Part shown: piece by piece, positions 1 through 12,613 of the stretch | How the letters are laid out: every line of letters begins with the position of its first letter | Position numbering within the stretch: position 1 is the stretch's first letter | NCBI RefSeq assembly: GCF_918797505.1 | Contig: NC_092797.1 | Coordinates: forward strand, 42,196,157-42,260,156 | DNA from: Bemisia tabaci | Lineage: Eukaryota > Arthropoda > Insecta > Hemiptera > Aleyrodidae | Length of the DNA: 64,000 bases | Direction: 5' to 3' | The notes under the pieces: model-generated | Database searches by the model: none | Seen by the model: the letters and a program-made list of their open reading frames with translations, nothing else | What the model was told of the DNA's origin: nothing | Made by a program: the position numbers and the translations under genes

Positions 1-333
1 GGCAAATGCCTTCAAATAATTAAGTGCTATATTCAGTCTAAATTTATCAAAATTTGCAATTACGGTCAATTCCACTCGTAAACCAATTAGGACGTTTGAT
101 TGTGAGCCCCTTCATTTTAAAGGATACACAGTGGGAATTACATATTATTTCAATGCCTCCGAATGTATTGCAAATGCACTCTTGAATTACAATTGAAAAC
201 TCGTGTCACGATATACCAATATCGAGAGAAAAAAACTGAACATTGAACGTATTTTTCCGTCTCGATAGTCAAGTTTAAAGAACCCAATTGGGTGCCCATG
301 ACTGACAACTGTGGTATTCCATGTGCACCGACG

Positions 334-575
334 CACTGGAAAAAGGTCTCTCCGGACCACTGTCTAGACTCTGAAAGAATTAGACCAGAAGAAATACTCT
401 TTATTCAATCGGATTTTTGCTCAAAAGGAATCCAATTAATTTTTGCGAATCAAAAGGAAAACCGCTTAGATTAAGAGGCTTTTGGTTTCGATTCAAGCTA
501 AAATCCGATCGAAGCAAGAGTATTTTTTCCTCGTCAAATTTTTAAGAGTCTGGACTTGTAAAAGTTCAGTCTCGA
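334..575. mobile_element. Diverged CACTGGAAAAA foldback element
   Basis: Starts CACTGGAAAAAGGTCTC and contains aaatactctttattcaatcg, then caagagtattttttcctcgt and ttaagagtctggac, the same motif order as 35313-35861 without the insert. The right end is eroded. Confidence 0.7.
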
Positions 576-3455
576 CTGTTGAAATTGGATTAATCCGGGT
601 TTAAACCCAGAATCTAAGAGATAAGATCCGATTTGACAATATAACGGGGGCCTGGGAGACAGTGTACCCCGGTCGCGGGGCTTGGCCCAGCGGGGGGAGG
701 GGGGGGAGGGCGCAGAGCGTGAGTCATCCGCGTGTGTGATTATGGCTCTTCGCCCTCCCTCAAGTCTCGCTTCCACCTTCTATCCTCGTCGCGCATTCGT
801 AATCGTGCACACCCCCCCCCCCCCCCCCAAGCACAGGATGTACCATTAACGGTTCCGATCTCCTGTCATCGACTCTTCAACGTAGGAAACTGTGCTTTTT
901 GGCGTTCAACGGGCCCTCAGACCTGCTATCCGAGAAGTCCGCTAGAGTACCTTTGAAGAGAGTGTAAACTGGAGAATGAGACTTGCGGATTTATTTCTGA
1001 TTGGCTCGCCTTTAAAAAACTTCGATTATATGAGCCGAATGGTTTTGTGCGCGCTTATGGTGCAGAGGATTGGACTTAATTTTGCAACTAAGAAGAAAAA
1101 TTCAATGGCTCATCAGTAAAAACACTTAGGCGCATAGGGAAAAACTAATGGTAAATATTTGATTCTAAACTAGCCAGAAATTTTGTTGTTCTAATTGCAA
1201 ATGTAGTCCAATTGAGCCCAAATTCTCAATTCGCAAAATTAGAAAATTGTAAAATTTGTCAATATCATGTTTCCATTTCTGTCTTAGTAAAAGTAACGGA
1301 CATGCGTATTAACAATTGCCTAGCCTCGCTGTAAATAGCTTTGAGAAAAAATACTCTACGGTCGGTTGCTAAATTCCCGACGAGCATCTTGATGAAACCT
1401 AGTCGTCAAACGGTTTTATAACTGCGAATCATTTTCGCCTCCAAACCGCACAGATTTAATTAACGAATTTGGACTTTTTATCCTTTTTTATTAGGCAATT
1501 AAACCTTGACCGTTGAGAATGCTTTGAGTTGTGGAGCAGAAAACCCGTTCATCTCTATCCTAAGGTTAAGGTGACCGCCACCCGTGTAATCTAATACCTC
1601 TCTTTTCCGAGGACCAAGTACCCGGAGGAATTCATGTTCGGCAGGGCCGTAAAGTGCCGAAACTTGATTGAACGGAGTGATTTCGAATTTCTCCTTGCAT
1701 TCTTCGGAAAGAAAATTTCGCAATGAAAAGTATTAGTTTAATTTACGATGATGCTACCTTGACATTTTTATCACTGAGGAATCACTGAGCTAAGCCAACA
1801 AAAATCGAAGTGAAAGAAATTCAATCTTGAATCCGAATTTCTTTCACGTAGAGATCATTCAGATTACGTTTGACTGTTGAGCGAGCTACAGGTGGCTGGA
1901 GTTGAAAGAAGCCCCAACGACGCTGTTACAAAATTTGGGACGTGAATTAAGTCGTCCGGGAGAGGTGTTGAATGCAAATTGGTGTCATTAAATTTTATGA
2001 GCAATTCCAGAGTATCTTTTTCTCAGCGTGTATTTCACGTGAAAGAAAGAAATGAATAAACGGTGAAATATCATGACAAATTGACACAAAACAATTAAAT
2101 TGATGATGTTACCTCATACTTGATTGTTATTGTTGAATACGTGTAAAATACTATCCTATAATTGAAAAAAAAAATTATAATGACCTCACAATTCTTCACA
2201 ATGTATGGGAAGAGAGAGGAATAATGGCCGAGTTTGAACTAATTGACTTCCTCTCAAAAAATTATAATATTCTGACATATTTCTTCGAGCATATCATGAG
2301 TAAAATATCCTGCTTACTGCATGTCTGCAGTATGAATTGACTTATTATATAGAACTGAAACAATGAATGTACAGATGTGACGTATGGAGGACAGAGGGTT
2401 TCTCGTGTTTTTATTTATTACAAAAAAGTAAGCATAATAATAAATAAATAAATAAAATCAATGCTTACATGCATGTCTAACAAAAAATTAGGATACTTGC
2501 ATTTATGTAGAACTCGGCTTGAAAAGATTTTAAAGCGCGAGATAGTCAATCACAGTGCGGAGAAGCACATGAGTTTTTCTTGTTTACTTTCCTAATCGCG
2601 CGTTAAAGTCTCTCGGTTAAAAAATTTGCAATTATGGTTTTTTTTCGTGCGTCTCCGCTGCGGTTTTCTCAAAAAATTGAAAATTGAGCGTTCCCCTAAC
2701 AAGATTACCCTACCTGTAATTTTACATTGACCTTGACAGATGCAAACGGCGCTCCGAATACCAGTGCACCAAATAGAAATGAAGCAAAACAGTTCTTCTT
2801 CCCTAAAAAAATAATAATTTAAAAGTTTACCCACACATTTTAAGACCCATGCAGAAATGCATAGATTCATTTTCCAGGCTCTTCTCCTATTGGCGCTTAA
2901 AGTTAGTTTTATTATGCCACCCATCGCCTTCTAAATCATTATGCGTCCGTGCAAACTGCTCGGTAAACGAACTTCGAGAAACAGTTATAAGTGCAGTTGG
3001 GAGAGATGCTTCACTTTGTAATTACGGGGAGAAAATTCAAGAAGTAATGAAGTAATGAGCATTTATCTGGTCGCGAGGATCTCTGTGTCTTAAAGCGGTG
3101 GCGTTGCAAACAGGTTGCCAAAGCTTTGCGATCACGAGGATATAGAATAATCCTTGTGATCGCAAACTTCAAATTGGCACAGCTCTAGTTTGGTTCGAAA
3201 CTTATGGACGTTTTAAGCGCCAAAATATGTGTAAAACAGTGCTTCAACAGCAGTGCTAACATCTTAATTTTGCATTTTTTGGCACCAAGAGTCTTTGTCC
3301 GGACAAAGAGTAAGTTTGAGAAGTTCCCTAAGGGTTATGTCATGGAAGTCCGCAAACATCAATTGAAGCCACTTGACTTACGTGGTAATGAAAACGGCAG
3401 TAAATACAGATAATTTTTAAACATTTTTAAAATAGATAAAGAGAAACATAGAACG

Positions 3456-3645
3456 GTATCAGGATATACTGAGTCACGGCCTCTTTATTTATGCTTCTTG
3501 GCGGTTATCCGAGACAATAACTGTGCAGCGCAAGAAAAACCAAAACGCCTTCAATTTTTCAAACGCAACACGGACATCCTTGGAGTAGTAATAGTTGTAT
3601 CAGGATACACTGAGTCACGGCTTCTTTGATAATGCTTCTTGACGG
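3456..3645. repeat. Direct repeat pair, 141-bp spacing
   Basis: gtatcaggatatactgagtc at 3456 and gtatcaggatacactgagtc at 3597, both followed by acggc(c/t)tctttnatnatgcttctt-type sequence. A CGCCTTCAAT-type dispersed repeat lies between them. Confidence 0.7.
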
Positions 3646-4631
3646 TTATTTTAAACATCACACACTAATTTATCAGGACTTTTTTTTATAAGTTCAACCT
3701 ATCTAAAATAATAATGGCTTTTGAATAATGGCTAATAATTTTTAATGGCTACCTAAATTGAATGAAATTATTCTAGCTAAACAGCAAAATTCGCCAAACT
3801 TGCAGCATACGAGGAACCGAGGGTCATCGGGGAAACGAAAAAAAAATCCCCCCCCCCCTCCCAAATAAACCGGCAAATCTCCATTCTTCTACAAGAAAAC
3901 TGTATTAATTTCCTACTGTCTTGTGCAAAATACCACCTATTTCTGCCGTTATTCAACCCTACACACTGTTAGTTATTTGTTGAAAACGCAATCGAGCAAA
4001 CGTTCGGAAGATTGCACGCACGCCACGTACGGCTGTTTTGCCTAACATAAGATAAGTTGGTCCTTTTTTATGGCCAAACGTGATATTTGTCAACTTTTAA
4101 CCACTTGTACGATTAATAATTGACTCGCACATTATTTATAAAAAAGTTTACGAAAAAACGAAGGGCTAATTCAATCAACGTTTTCACTCAAACAGTGGTC
4201 CAAAACTTCATTCTTCAACTTGACCGCTCTTTTTGGTAACGCTCCAGATGATTGATGTCTCGATCACCGCCGTCGAGTTCGGCAACCGTGCGTTGTATCA
4301 TCGGTGGGGCATCGTTGAGGAGTCGTTGAGCCGGGTTCGTACTAATCAGAGTGGAACCATCGTTCATAATAGGGCCATTTCTCCGCGGCCCGCGGGAATC
4401 GCGGGAACTAGGAAGAGGAAACCAAGGTCACGACTGCAAGCCAAATATCCAGTTGATTATCCCGTCTCCGTTTTTATCTCCCGCCGCCCCCTCCCTGCCC
4501 CCCGCCGTGCGCCCGCCCCCGCCCCCGCCCCCCCGGCCCCTCCCATGCCACGTAATCCTTATATATCCGGTAATCCGATACCCTTTTGCTTTCTATCGTC
4601 AGCTCCTATCTATCGCTAGCTTCATCGAGTC

Positions 4632-5115
4632 GGCGCACAGTGGAGCGAGTCAACCGTAGAGGTCGGACACGAAATTTTTTACTAAAACTGCACATTTTGA
4701 TGTTTATCTCATCACATTTTAAAATCCAAGGGGTGTTTCCAGCAGTAAATTTCACGAGAAAACCAATGGAACCACTTTCAGAGCCTCAAAGTTTTGTATA
4801 AATGGACGTGTTTTGTATAAATGGACGTATTTCTATCAAACGGAACTAAGCGCCAATTTGAGTTCCTTTTGAGGAATTTAGAATCCCGGATAGCGCGTCC
4901 TGTCAAACGGACCCAAGCGCCGTGGAAAAGCATTGCGAGTATAGGACGGAATAAGCCGGACGCCCAATTCCGCCGCTAATCCAAGCCCCCCTCTACCTTC
5001 CTCACCCTATGGCGCTTAGGTCCGTTTGATAGAAATACGTCCAAATGGAGTTATGAGTGTTTAAATTTTCCAAATTTTGTCCGACCTCTCCTATTGGCTC
5101 GGTCCTCTGTGCGGC
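4632..5115. mobile_element. Foldback element with CGCACAGTGGAGCGAGTC ends, interrupted
   Basis: The left arm gcgcacagtggagcgagtca with gaggtcggac is inverted at the right (gtccgacctctcctattggc with tctgtgcggcg). The body has tttgatgtttatctcatcac. A second palindrome (4822-5042) sits inside. The same outer element recurs at about 32238-32995. Confidence 0.75.
4822..5042. mobile_element. Nested foldback element with TGGACGTATTTCTATCAAAC ends
   Basis: 221 bp. The inverted ends are TGGACGTATTTCTATCAAAC at left and its complement at right (gtttgatagaaatacgtcca); the arms continue through aagcgcc. It interrupts the element at 4632-5115. A relative is at 23480-23603. Confidence 0.8.
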
Positions 5116-5256
5116 GTTGGGGTATCCTGCCATCTTGGCATCCGACTGTTTCTGCTCTTCTCCCGACCTCCGGGGCCGCTTTTCTGGCTCCTTGCTTTCT
5201 CCTCCTTCATTTTCCTAAGAAGCTCTTCATGTTCCTCTACTTTCCCCTTGACCTCG

Positions 5257-5288
5257 TCGTGTCATGATATCATGATATCATGATATCA
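5257..5288. repeat. CATGATAT microsatellite
   Basis: Octamer tcatgata repeated about 3.5 times; the unit is nearly self-complementary, so the tract can fold on itself. Confidence 0.8.
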
Positions 5289-5854
5289 TAACTAGTCACC
5301 CGGCGCTCCTTTTTATAATTTCTCGTTCTTGTCTCGGTGCGCAATGCTTCCGTCATGAAATGAGCTACTGTGTTTGCGTTAATCTTAACTCTCTCAGCGC
5401 TGGGAATGTTGTTCGTGCTCGGATCCTCCTTTTAATCGGATCGCATTTTTAAACGAACCGACAAACTTTGTTTAAAGGTGCCGTTTGGACGCAATTTGCG
5501 TCATGGGAAGGAAAAAGGAAGAGAAGCAAAGAGAGGAAACAGTTCCTCCAAATGTTAAATAACAGAGTAAATATAAGCGCAATCGGAGGCACTAAATAAC
5601 ACAACATTCTTCGATCCTTCACGCAATGATTATATTCGCATTAATAACAATGACTTTATTCACCTAACTGTACACGGAAGAGAAAATAGTGCACAGTGCT
5701 CATGGGTTAGGTGGGTTGGCGTAGTGTTAAAAGGACCTGTGTGCAAACGAATCAAGTCGAAATAAACTGAGGAGCACACAAATTAGTACATCTAGTTTTT
5801 TCTCCCCCCCCTTTTTTTTACATGCAAATTACATGCTTGTTAAACATGCCCACA

Positions 5855-5965
5855 AAAGAAGCTTCCTTCTTTCCTAACTCAGCGTTAAAGTCTCCGAAGA
5901 ATTTCATCGCAAGCGCGCATCTATCGGTATTCTCTGCCATACTTTTCAGTGACTGGATGTTTCAA
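5855..5965. repeat. Dispersed repeat with CTAACTCAGCGTTAAAGTCTCC
   Basis: taactcagcgttaaagtctc is followed by cgaagaatttcatcgcaag. An inverted copy lies at 12875-12970 (gagacttaaacgctgagtta), and fragments near 2590, 27395 and 41340. Class unknown. Confidence 0.6.
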
Positions 5966-6238
5966 TTAAACGTATTTATGCTAAAAGGAGCCATGCACAT
6001 GTGGTTTTCTTGCAACATAGTTCCTTTTTAGAATAAATGCATCCAATTGATAATTTGAACGATTTGATTAAGTAATAATAATTAAGGAGTGTGTATAGGA
6101 TTTTTTAACTTTTGGGAAACTTTGGACGATAAAATGATTAAACTAACAGATGCACGAGGATGGATTAGCAGCTGTCATGCCCTGTGAGATCTTGATTGTT
6201 CTAAAACACTCAATTTGAGGAAGTGAGGTCACTCTGAG

Positions 6239-6401
6239 CAGAGGCGAAGCGTGAATGATCGATTGTCGATATTTCCCCATTTAAAGCTACAGAAAGAATC
6301 GATCATCAAGGCGTTCGTTATGAACACCCTGTTTATCGATCCTATTCCATAGATTTAAATGGCAGATCAATCGATATCTCGCAAAGCACGCCACGCCACT
6401 G
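6239..6401. mobile_element. hAT-type MITE, family 1
   Basis: 163-bp palindromic element. The left end is CAGAGGCGAAGCGTG and the right end CACGCCACGCCACTG. Flanks actctgag (6231-6238) and actttgag (6402-6409) form an 8-bp target duplication with one mismatch. The core has ATCGAT motifs and a GTTCG...CGAACACC-like centre shared with the copies at 8268 and 38649. There is no coding capacity. Confidence 0.85.
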
Positions 6402-8267
6402 ACTTTGAGATTGGCGCCGGACGGGCATCGATCGAACGTTCCTAAGTATCGGACGCTGCCGCACGTAATGTTCCCTTGTCCGAGTTGAGGAACTGGTCAC
6501 TGCAGCTCGTAATTATTACTGTTCAGAACGACGAATGATACAGCACAATCCTATCATCAGAGTCGGAATTAAAATGTTCCCGTTATTCGGAAAGTTTACG
6601 AATCCAGGCTTGAACTTCCTGGTTTCAGCGCAGGGAACTATAAAGCTCTCGATAATTAGCGACGATTCAATTCATGTCTCGTTCCCCTGTTATTTCATGC
6701 ATGTAAAAGTCTATTTCAGAATCCCAGAGCTAAGAGCAGTGTGGAAATCACAGAGGACAGCTCTGTGAATATGTCTTAATCACAGAGCATAGGGCGAGAA
6801 GGAAAAGAGTTTGCATGGCCTATAAAAAATAATGGTCTCGGTCGTAGAATTGGTGCGAAAATATTATTTAAGGCGCTGTATAAGGTGTTTGGATAAAACA
6901 TGTTGACTGTTCTTTGGTCGATGGAAAAGCGTATTTCACTCCATGCCTCTGAAATCTCGATTTGAGGATCGCGCCTAATAAATCAGTTGCGCGTCGTAAA
7001 ATCGTAATTAGATGAACACAGCTTGTAGATTATCGGAAAATAAAGAAACTTGTCAAAATGGTATTTTGGCACATTCAAAATCAAAAAATATATTGCCTTT
7101 TAAAAAACATTCCTTCTGAGGACAAAACCCACTAGGTTTTTGAATAGCGATATCTCTGTTAAAACTGGAGAAAATTGACGGAAAAAACCATGATTTTTTG
7201 CTAATATTCACTAAAAACATCTGAGCCCGATTGTAAGTATACTTAAATCGCATGACCTTCTTTGAAATGTTTCGTTGTATGCATGTGCATAAAAACTTTG
7301 GTGTTTCATGAAAATATTAATCATTCTTGTACTAGTCTGGTTCGAATCAACCTCTAATTTCAAGCATTATCTAAAACTTCATATCGAAAGATATTTGCCT
7401 AAAAATCTGAAAAGACGCTCTTTAAAAGAACATTACACAACTGTTTCAGCCATTGGTACTCCAAATTTTATCACCTAATCACATCTCTGAAAAATAATAC
7501 AACTCTACATAATATGAATGTACTGCATCATACCATAAACTGTCGTTTTCCTCACGAAAGAACGTAACCCCATTTGAATGTTGCCAAATTGCCCCTCGCA
7601 AATTATGCATATTAACCAGTAGATTCTTTGGCATTTCTAACAGATAATTTTACTGATTTTTCCTCAGATTTCATGCAAAAATCAAACAAATTTTGTATAA
7701 AAATTGCATAGGTACATTTACGTAAAATTAATTAATTTTTTAAGTCAATTCGGCAACTTTGGAACGGAGTTACGTTTCTTCGTCCGGAAGACAACAAACA
7801 AGAAACCAGCTACCGGTGGTTCTCTTGAAGGCTTTTACTCCACCCCTCCTCCTTCGGCTAAGTTCACGAAACCTCCTCTTAGTTGATTACAATCAGGGAC
7901 TGAGCTAATGCACTTTTTAGGAGCGAGCTTTCCGCCGTAAAAAAGTGGCCCGTTGCATGAGCACGGATCTGCACCGGGTGCATCGAGATGAGAATGCACG
8001 TACTTTGATTGACATCCCTGATAAGGATTTACCGTTGGCTCCAAGTGTCGTTCGCTGCATCCACTCGATCGCCCGCCAGGACAGAAGTATGAGTTTTTTG
8101 CCTCCCGCCATTCCTCCCTGCTACAGTTTTTAATTGAGTTTATTTAAATCCCCGCTTGGCGGCGACACTATCGCGCTCAATCTCGGACTATCTTGTTCAG
8201 TTCCGCACGGAAGCATAAACCGGCGCTTGACGATGCTGGAGAACCATTTTCTCCCGTCGGTTGCCAC

Positions 8268-8432
8268 CAGTGGCGTGGCGTGCTTTGCGATATATCGATT
8301 GCTTCGCCATTTATACCTATGAGAAAGGATCGATAAACAGGGTGCTCGCAGCGAACACCTTAATAATCGATTCTTTACCATAGGTTTAAATGGCGAAGCA
8401 ATCGATTTATCGCAAAGCACGCCACGCTACTG
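8268..8432. mobile_element. hAT-type MITE, family 1, with exact target duplication
   Basis: 165 bp, starting CAGTGGCGTGGCGTGC and ending GCACGCCACGCTACTG. It is flanked by an identical 8-bp duplication, gttgccac, at 8260-8267 and 8433-8440. The arms pair almost end to end. The 8-bp duplication and CAG end indicate movement by a hAT-superfamily transposase supplied elsewhere. Confidence 0.92.
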
Positions 8433-8557
8433 GTTGCCACGACCACTATCTTCTCTTCCACCACGTTCTCTTATTCAGTCTCTGCAAAAAATTCTTGGCC
8501 TCGATATGTGATGGGATCAAAGGATCATCGAGATGAAATAATTAAAAGAAATATGAT

Positions 8558-8826
8558 AACTGGATTGCATTTTGTAAAAAGAAACCAAGAGCATTCCGAT
8601 GTCGCTAAGATCGTGCAAATATTTTCATCTTGCAAATATAAACTGATCATCCAATCAAGTTTTGTCTCCACTTCCAATAAACTATGAATTCATGTCGAAA
8701 ATCACCTTTGTAAATTTAATTTTTTGCATGATTTCAGTAATTTTATTGCAAAGAATGAAAGGTGCACGGTCCTGGCAACATAGGAATGCTCTTGGTTCCT
8801 TTTTTCAAAATGCAATCCAACTATAC
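8558..8826. mobile_element. Foldback element with ACTGGATTGCATTTTG ends
   Basis: The left arm ggattgcattttgtaaaaag with ccaagagcattccgatg is repeated inverted at 8780-8819 (ggaatgctcttggttcc, caaaatgcaatcc); about 36 of 40 positions pair. An open frame inside begins M-S-K-I-T-F-V-N-L-I-F-C-M and looks like a signal peptide, but it lies in the element and is probably chance. Confidence 0.7.
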
Positions 8827-8970
8827 CGCAACTTCAAGGGTTACTTCTGCATTATATAGCGCGGATTTTTTAAAGATTGAAGTTTTCCGACGCTGTTGAT
8901 TCACTTAGGAACGCTTTTTTTCAAAAACTTACAACATCGTCGTTCCTTGATAGTACAGTGGTACGTGGTG

Positions 8971-8999
8971 ACGGTACAGTATAATGTTCACTGTACCGT
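8971..8999. repeat. Perfect small hairpin
   Basis: acggtacagt at 8971-8980 pairs with actgtaccgt at 8990-8999 across a 9-base loop. There is no T-run after it, so it is not a terminator; function unknown. Confidence 0.6.
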
Positions 9000-9832
9000 C
9001 CACCTGCATATAGGTCCAGTTCTACCTCGAAAAGCTGTGCTCACGCTTGCATACAAAACCGGGGAGGCAATGACTCAAGTCTATTTATTAACTTAGCTCA
9101 CAGCGGGAATTGTTACAGATTGTCGGCAAAATCGTTTTGATGCCCATAACTTACGATCGTGGATAATTACGCGCTCCTTTAGGTGCATCTCACGTGAACA
9201 AACTTGCAGGTTAAAAGTCAATCGTTGACGTCCAATTTAGCTTTCGCTGTTCTTTGCATCGTTTATATGCAGTTCGGTCGCATAGCTTAGCTCCATCTTA
9301 CACAGTGTTGCAAGAATTGTTCTAAGTAATGAAAGTCTCACATTTCTCATTAAATCGCACGATTCAGAAGAATATCGCTCCGGAACAGTGCACTATTTCA
9401 ATCTACCTGTTCTGTTGCGGTGATGATAGGATATTTTGACCAAGGTCTAACTAGATAATTTTTTGAGGTTAAGACGTTTCTCGTTTAACTCATTTATGCT
9501 TTTTGGAAAATCAATTCCATCAAAAATTCCACTCATTATTTTGACGTATGACCACAGTCTGCTAGATTCAAATCGCCTAATGAATGAGTGTACGTTGTAA
9601 TAGAGTAATTTTTGTAGATTGCTGTTTTTCTCTGTTTTTTTCATGAGTAGCTTCAGACAAACTGCATGCGTCAGAAGAAAAAGAAAAATTTTGTGTAATG
9701 CAAATCTATCAATTTGCTAAACAAGTTTGTTTTCAGTGGTTGATTCAATTGTTTTTACTTTTTTTAATTGAGAGCGGGAAATTTGAATTTCCAGTTTCTA
9801 ATACTTTCGAAGGCTAAGTTCTCATTTGGATG

Positions 9833-10103
9833 GTTGACGTTGAAGTTCGAAACCAGGCATTTCTGTTTGCGACGTTCCAGACTTCCCGTCATACTCGATG
9901 TTTTCTTCGGAAAACTAATAGACGCAATTTCTTGAAAACTACCCTGATTTGTTTTTTCTGATGGCAGAATATTCTTTCTAAATTTTAAGCCTCAAGTATA
10001 AAATTGGCTCGCATTTCTTTTCGAAAAAAATAGAATGCTGACGGAAATTTTGAAACAACACGATGGATGGAAGTACGTGGTTTCGCACTTTGATTTATGA
10101 AAT
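9833..10103. mobile_element. TATCGACGGTGAAA-family foldback element, diverged
   Basis: Contains gtttgcgacgttccagactt and cccgtcatactc, and at the other end aagtacgtggtttcgcactt, the same components as the better copy at 52515-52769. Confidence 0.55.
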
Positions 10104-10199
10104 GGCTTTCCGAATTTTCAACACCTTCCACGTATTCTGCACGTCTTGCTCTGTTTTTTTGGTCCATTCGTTCCCAGCTGAAAGAAACTAGAAGCATTC

Positions 10200-10575
10200 C
10201 TGGCTGGCACCGCCGCGCCGCCGCGAAAGGTCGGAGCGTCGCGTCGGAAGAAATCCTCGGTATTTAAATGAAGTTTTCTCCGGAGACATCACGAGCGGAC
10301 GATGTAACATCCTGCTTTGAAGGCAGACGATTTATCGTGGAAATTGCACGCGGCGAAGCTCGTTGCTCGGATGCGTTTTCGAGTCGGGACTCGGCACCCG
10401 CACCCGCGCTTCATTTATATTCGGTGCGTGGCGCTCTTCATCCTGGCGGCAACGCGACGCAAGACGCCACGCCAGAACGCGCGTCAACGCGTCGGCTGTC
10501 AATCGCCTCGGTCGTCGGATGTGCGTCGCCCGTCACCGGATGCAACACCGTTCGGCTGCCGGCTCCACAAAAAAA
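10200..10575. other. CpG-rich patch
   Basis: GC- and CpG-rich against AT-rich surroundings, open in three + frames (10268-10617), none giving a recognisable protein. It could be an unmethylated regulatory region or a 5' untranslated exon; that is inference. It ends 15-20 bp before the hAT-type element at 10599. Confidence 0.4.
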
Positions 10576-10598
10576 ATCGTCATTTTTCTGATTAGGCC

Positions 10599-10910
10599 TA
10601 GAGTCCCTTTATACTGAGAGTCAAGACAATGTGAATCCATTTCTGATTGGTTCCCGTATTTTAGGCCTTCACTGTGTCACAAACGGGAACAAAGATTACA
10701 TTTTCACCGATTGCAAAGATTATATTCTGGAATGGACCAGGGAATTACGGGTTCGGCAAGGAACAAACGGAATGAGAGATGGAACGGAGAAAGGAATTTG
10801 AGAATGGGCCGATCAAAGATTACAAAAAACGTTCAATTTCTGTAATCTTTATTCCCGTTTGTGACTCCATAAGGGGGTGTTGTCTTGACTCTCAGTATAA
10901 AGGGACTCTA
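10599..10910. mobile_element. hAT-type MITE with perfect 31-bp inverted ends
   Basis: 312 bp. The inverted terminal repeats are identical over 31 bases (10599-10629 and 10880-10910), beginning TAGAGTCCCTTTATACTG. Exact 8-bp duplications, attaggcc, flank it at 10591-10598 and 10911-10918. Only the ends pair; the middle is AT-rich and non-coding. The perfect ends imply a young insertion. Confidence 0.92.
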
Positions 10911-11008
10911 ATTAGGCCTAGTCTGATGGACTCTGAACGTACGACTTCAGGCCGAATTTTGTCGGGTTCAGCATCCGTTGATCAGTCTAAACCGCACCAT
11001 TGGCCAAT

Positions 11009-11285
11009 CAGCGGGCAGAATATCGAAATTTATAGACAAAGCTACAGACAAAAAAGACATAAGGAGTACAGAGCTATCCTATTGGTTAAAATGGGTGGTT
11101 CTTATAGAGAAAGGGGGTAAATTATGGACTAACTATCGGGTCTCTCGTGGGTTCTCGTTAGTTAGTTTATTACCTACGTCCTTTGTACATTGCAACCACC
11201 CTCTTTCACCAATAGGATCCCTCTAAATACTTTTTGTCTTCTTTGTCTATTGCTATGTTGATCAATTTCAATAATCGGCCCGCAG
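11009..11285. mobile_element. Foldback element, CAGCGGGC / GCCCGCAG family
   Basis: The left arm cagcgggcagaatatcg with agacaaagctacagac, and the right arm tctattgctatg with aataatcggcccgcag, are inverted. Internal halves tcctattggttaaaatgggt and caccaataggatccct also pair. Non-coding, like the copies at 32492-32767 and 49055-49272. Confidence 0.75.
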
Positions 11286-11585
11286 AAGCGAAAAGCCAGA
11301 CTTAAGTGTAGTCAAGACTCGTCCTAAATACATTTCAATACGGTATGGAAGAACCGACAAAAGTCGGCCCCTGGGTTTGTAACGTATGTTGGATGAGGAT
11401 TGAGGATGCAGTACCTTGATATCGGGAGAAAGAGAAGGAGGAGGTAGAATTAGAGAAGAAAAAGAAGAGGGAAAGAAGGAAGAGGAGAATGAGGAGGAAG
11501 GAGGAAAAAATGAAGGATAGAAGAGACAAGATGATAAAAATAGAAATACGGATAGGAAAAACACAGAAAAAAGGAGAAGAGTACA

Positions 11586-12613
11586 CTGAAAAAAATGAGT
11601 TAGCGTCAGATGACTAAAAATGGTTTCTATACACTAACTCAAATTGTGTGATTTGGACACACATGATTTTTGGTTTCTGTACACTAACCACTATTAGTGC
11701 TGGAAACTAATTCCGCTACTCTAATTCGCATTCGGTAGGGTTGGGTCAACCTAACCTCAAAACTGAGAGAGGAGAAAACGGCTTAGCGAATGATAACTGG
11801 ACAATACTTTCAGGAAAAGAAGATTTCTTAAAAGATGAGAGGTAAAAATAAACTGACCGGTTCCAAATGAACGACAGAGGAAAGGAATATCCCATAGGTA
11901 CGTGCAAGTAGACAGAATTATCCTTTAGAGAGACACACACTCACACATGAAACGGTAACGAATGTTCACACTGAATAAACATATCTCGTCCGAACACTTG
12001 AGATATTCTTTTGAAATTACGGGAGAACACGAACTATAGAAGTAAGCAGTAAGTTCACAGGTTTTCGTAAAATATAACCTGAACGCGGAACGCTTTAATC
12101 GCAATTTAATACAGAAGATTGACGACTCCAACGAATATCATGCTTGTTTACGTTTTGAATCGAACAGACGATTTCTAACCTTAACAGGTTTATTTATGTT
12201 GCTTTCGAACGTTTTCAAGAAAGAGAGGACACTATAAATCATACCGGGAGTATTTACATTGTCAAACGAGCCCGAAATTTCACATTTTGATTGATTTTCA
12301 CGAGCTGACGCGATTGAGGCTGTTGTACCGACGCCACTTTTTTGAAACTAAATAAATGTAACGGACAATGTGGCAGTTAGCGTTGAGGGCGAATTAGTTT
12401 GACCCGAAGGTGATTTGTCTTACCACAGCGCTAATTTTACAGCTAGTGCTGTTTTCCAATTCTGGTTCGCGCTCTAGTAAAGTGAAGTCAGCGTATGAAG
12501 CGAAATGATTGGTGCTTCAGTACAATAAATTAGTTCTGAAGCCTAATTTTGATTCTACTTGGCGAGAACTTACCAAATTAGTTCTCAACGCTAACTACTT
12601 TTTTTTCAGTGTA
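11586..12613. mobile_element. About 1.0-kb element with CACTGAAAAAAA ends and TA flanks
   Basis: The left end CACTGAAAAAAATGAGTTAG and right end CTAACTACTTTTTTTTCAGTG are inverted, and both sides are flanked by TA. The first and last approximately 170 bases also repeat GTTAGCGT- and ACTAA-type motifs. There are only short open frames and no transposase. The TA flank would suit a Tc1/mariner-type mechanism; related elements here have TG or CA flanks. Confidence 0.7.

Noticed and set aside
8662..8859. Open frame starting M-S-P-L and containing a signal-peptide-like stretch; possible dumpy first exon
   Set aside because: It lies within the foldback element at 8558-8826 and I see no phase-1 donor in the right place.
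8971..8999. Hairpin as a possible terminator or microRNA
   Set aside because: The stem is only 10 base pairs, with no T-run, too short for a microRNA precursor.
11268..11586. Minus-strand open frames rich in S and F
   Set aside because: They translate a GA-rich tract (about 11420-11580); low complexity.
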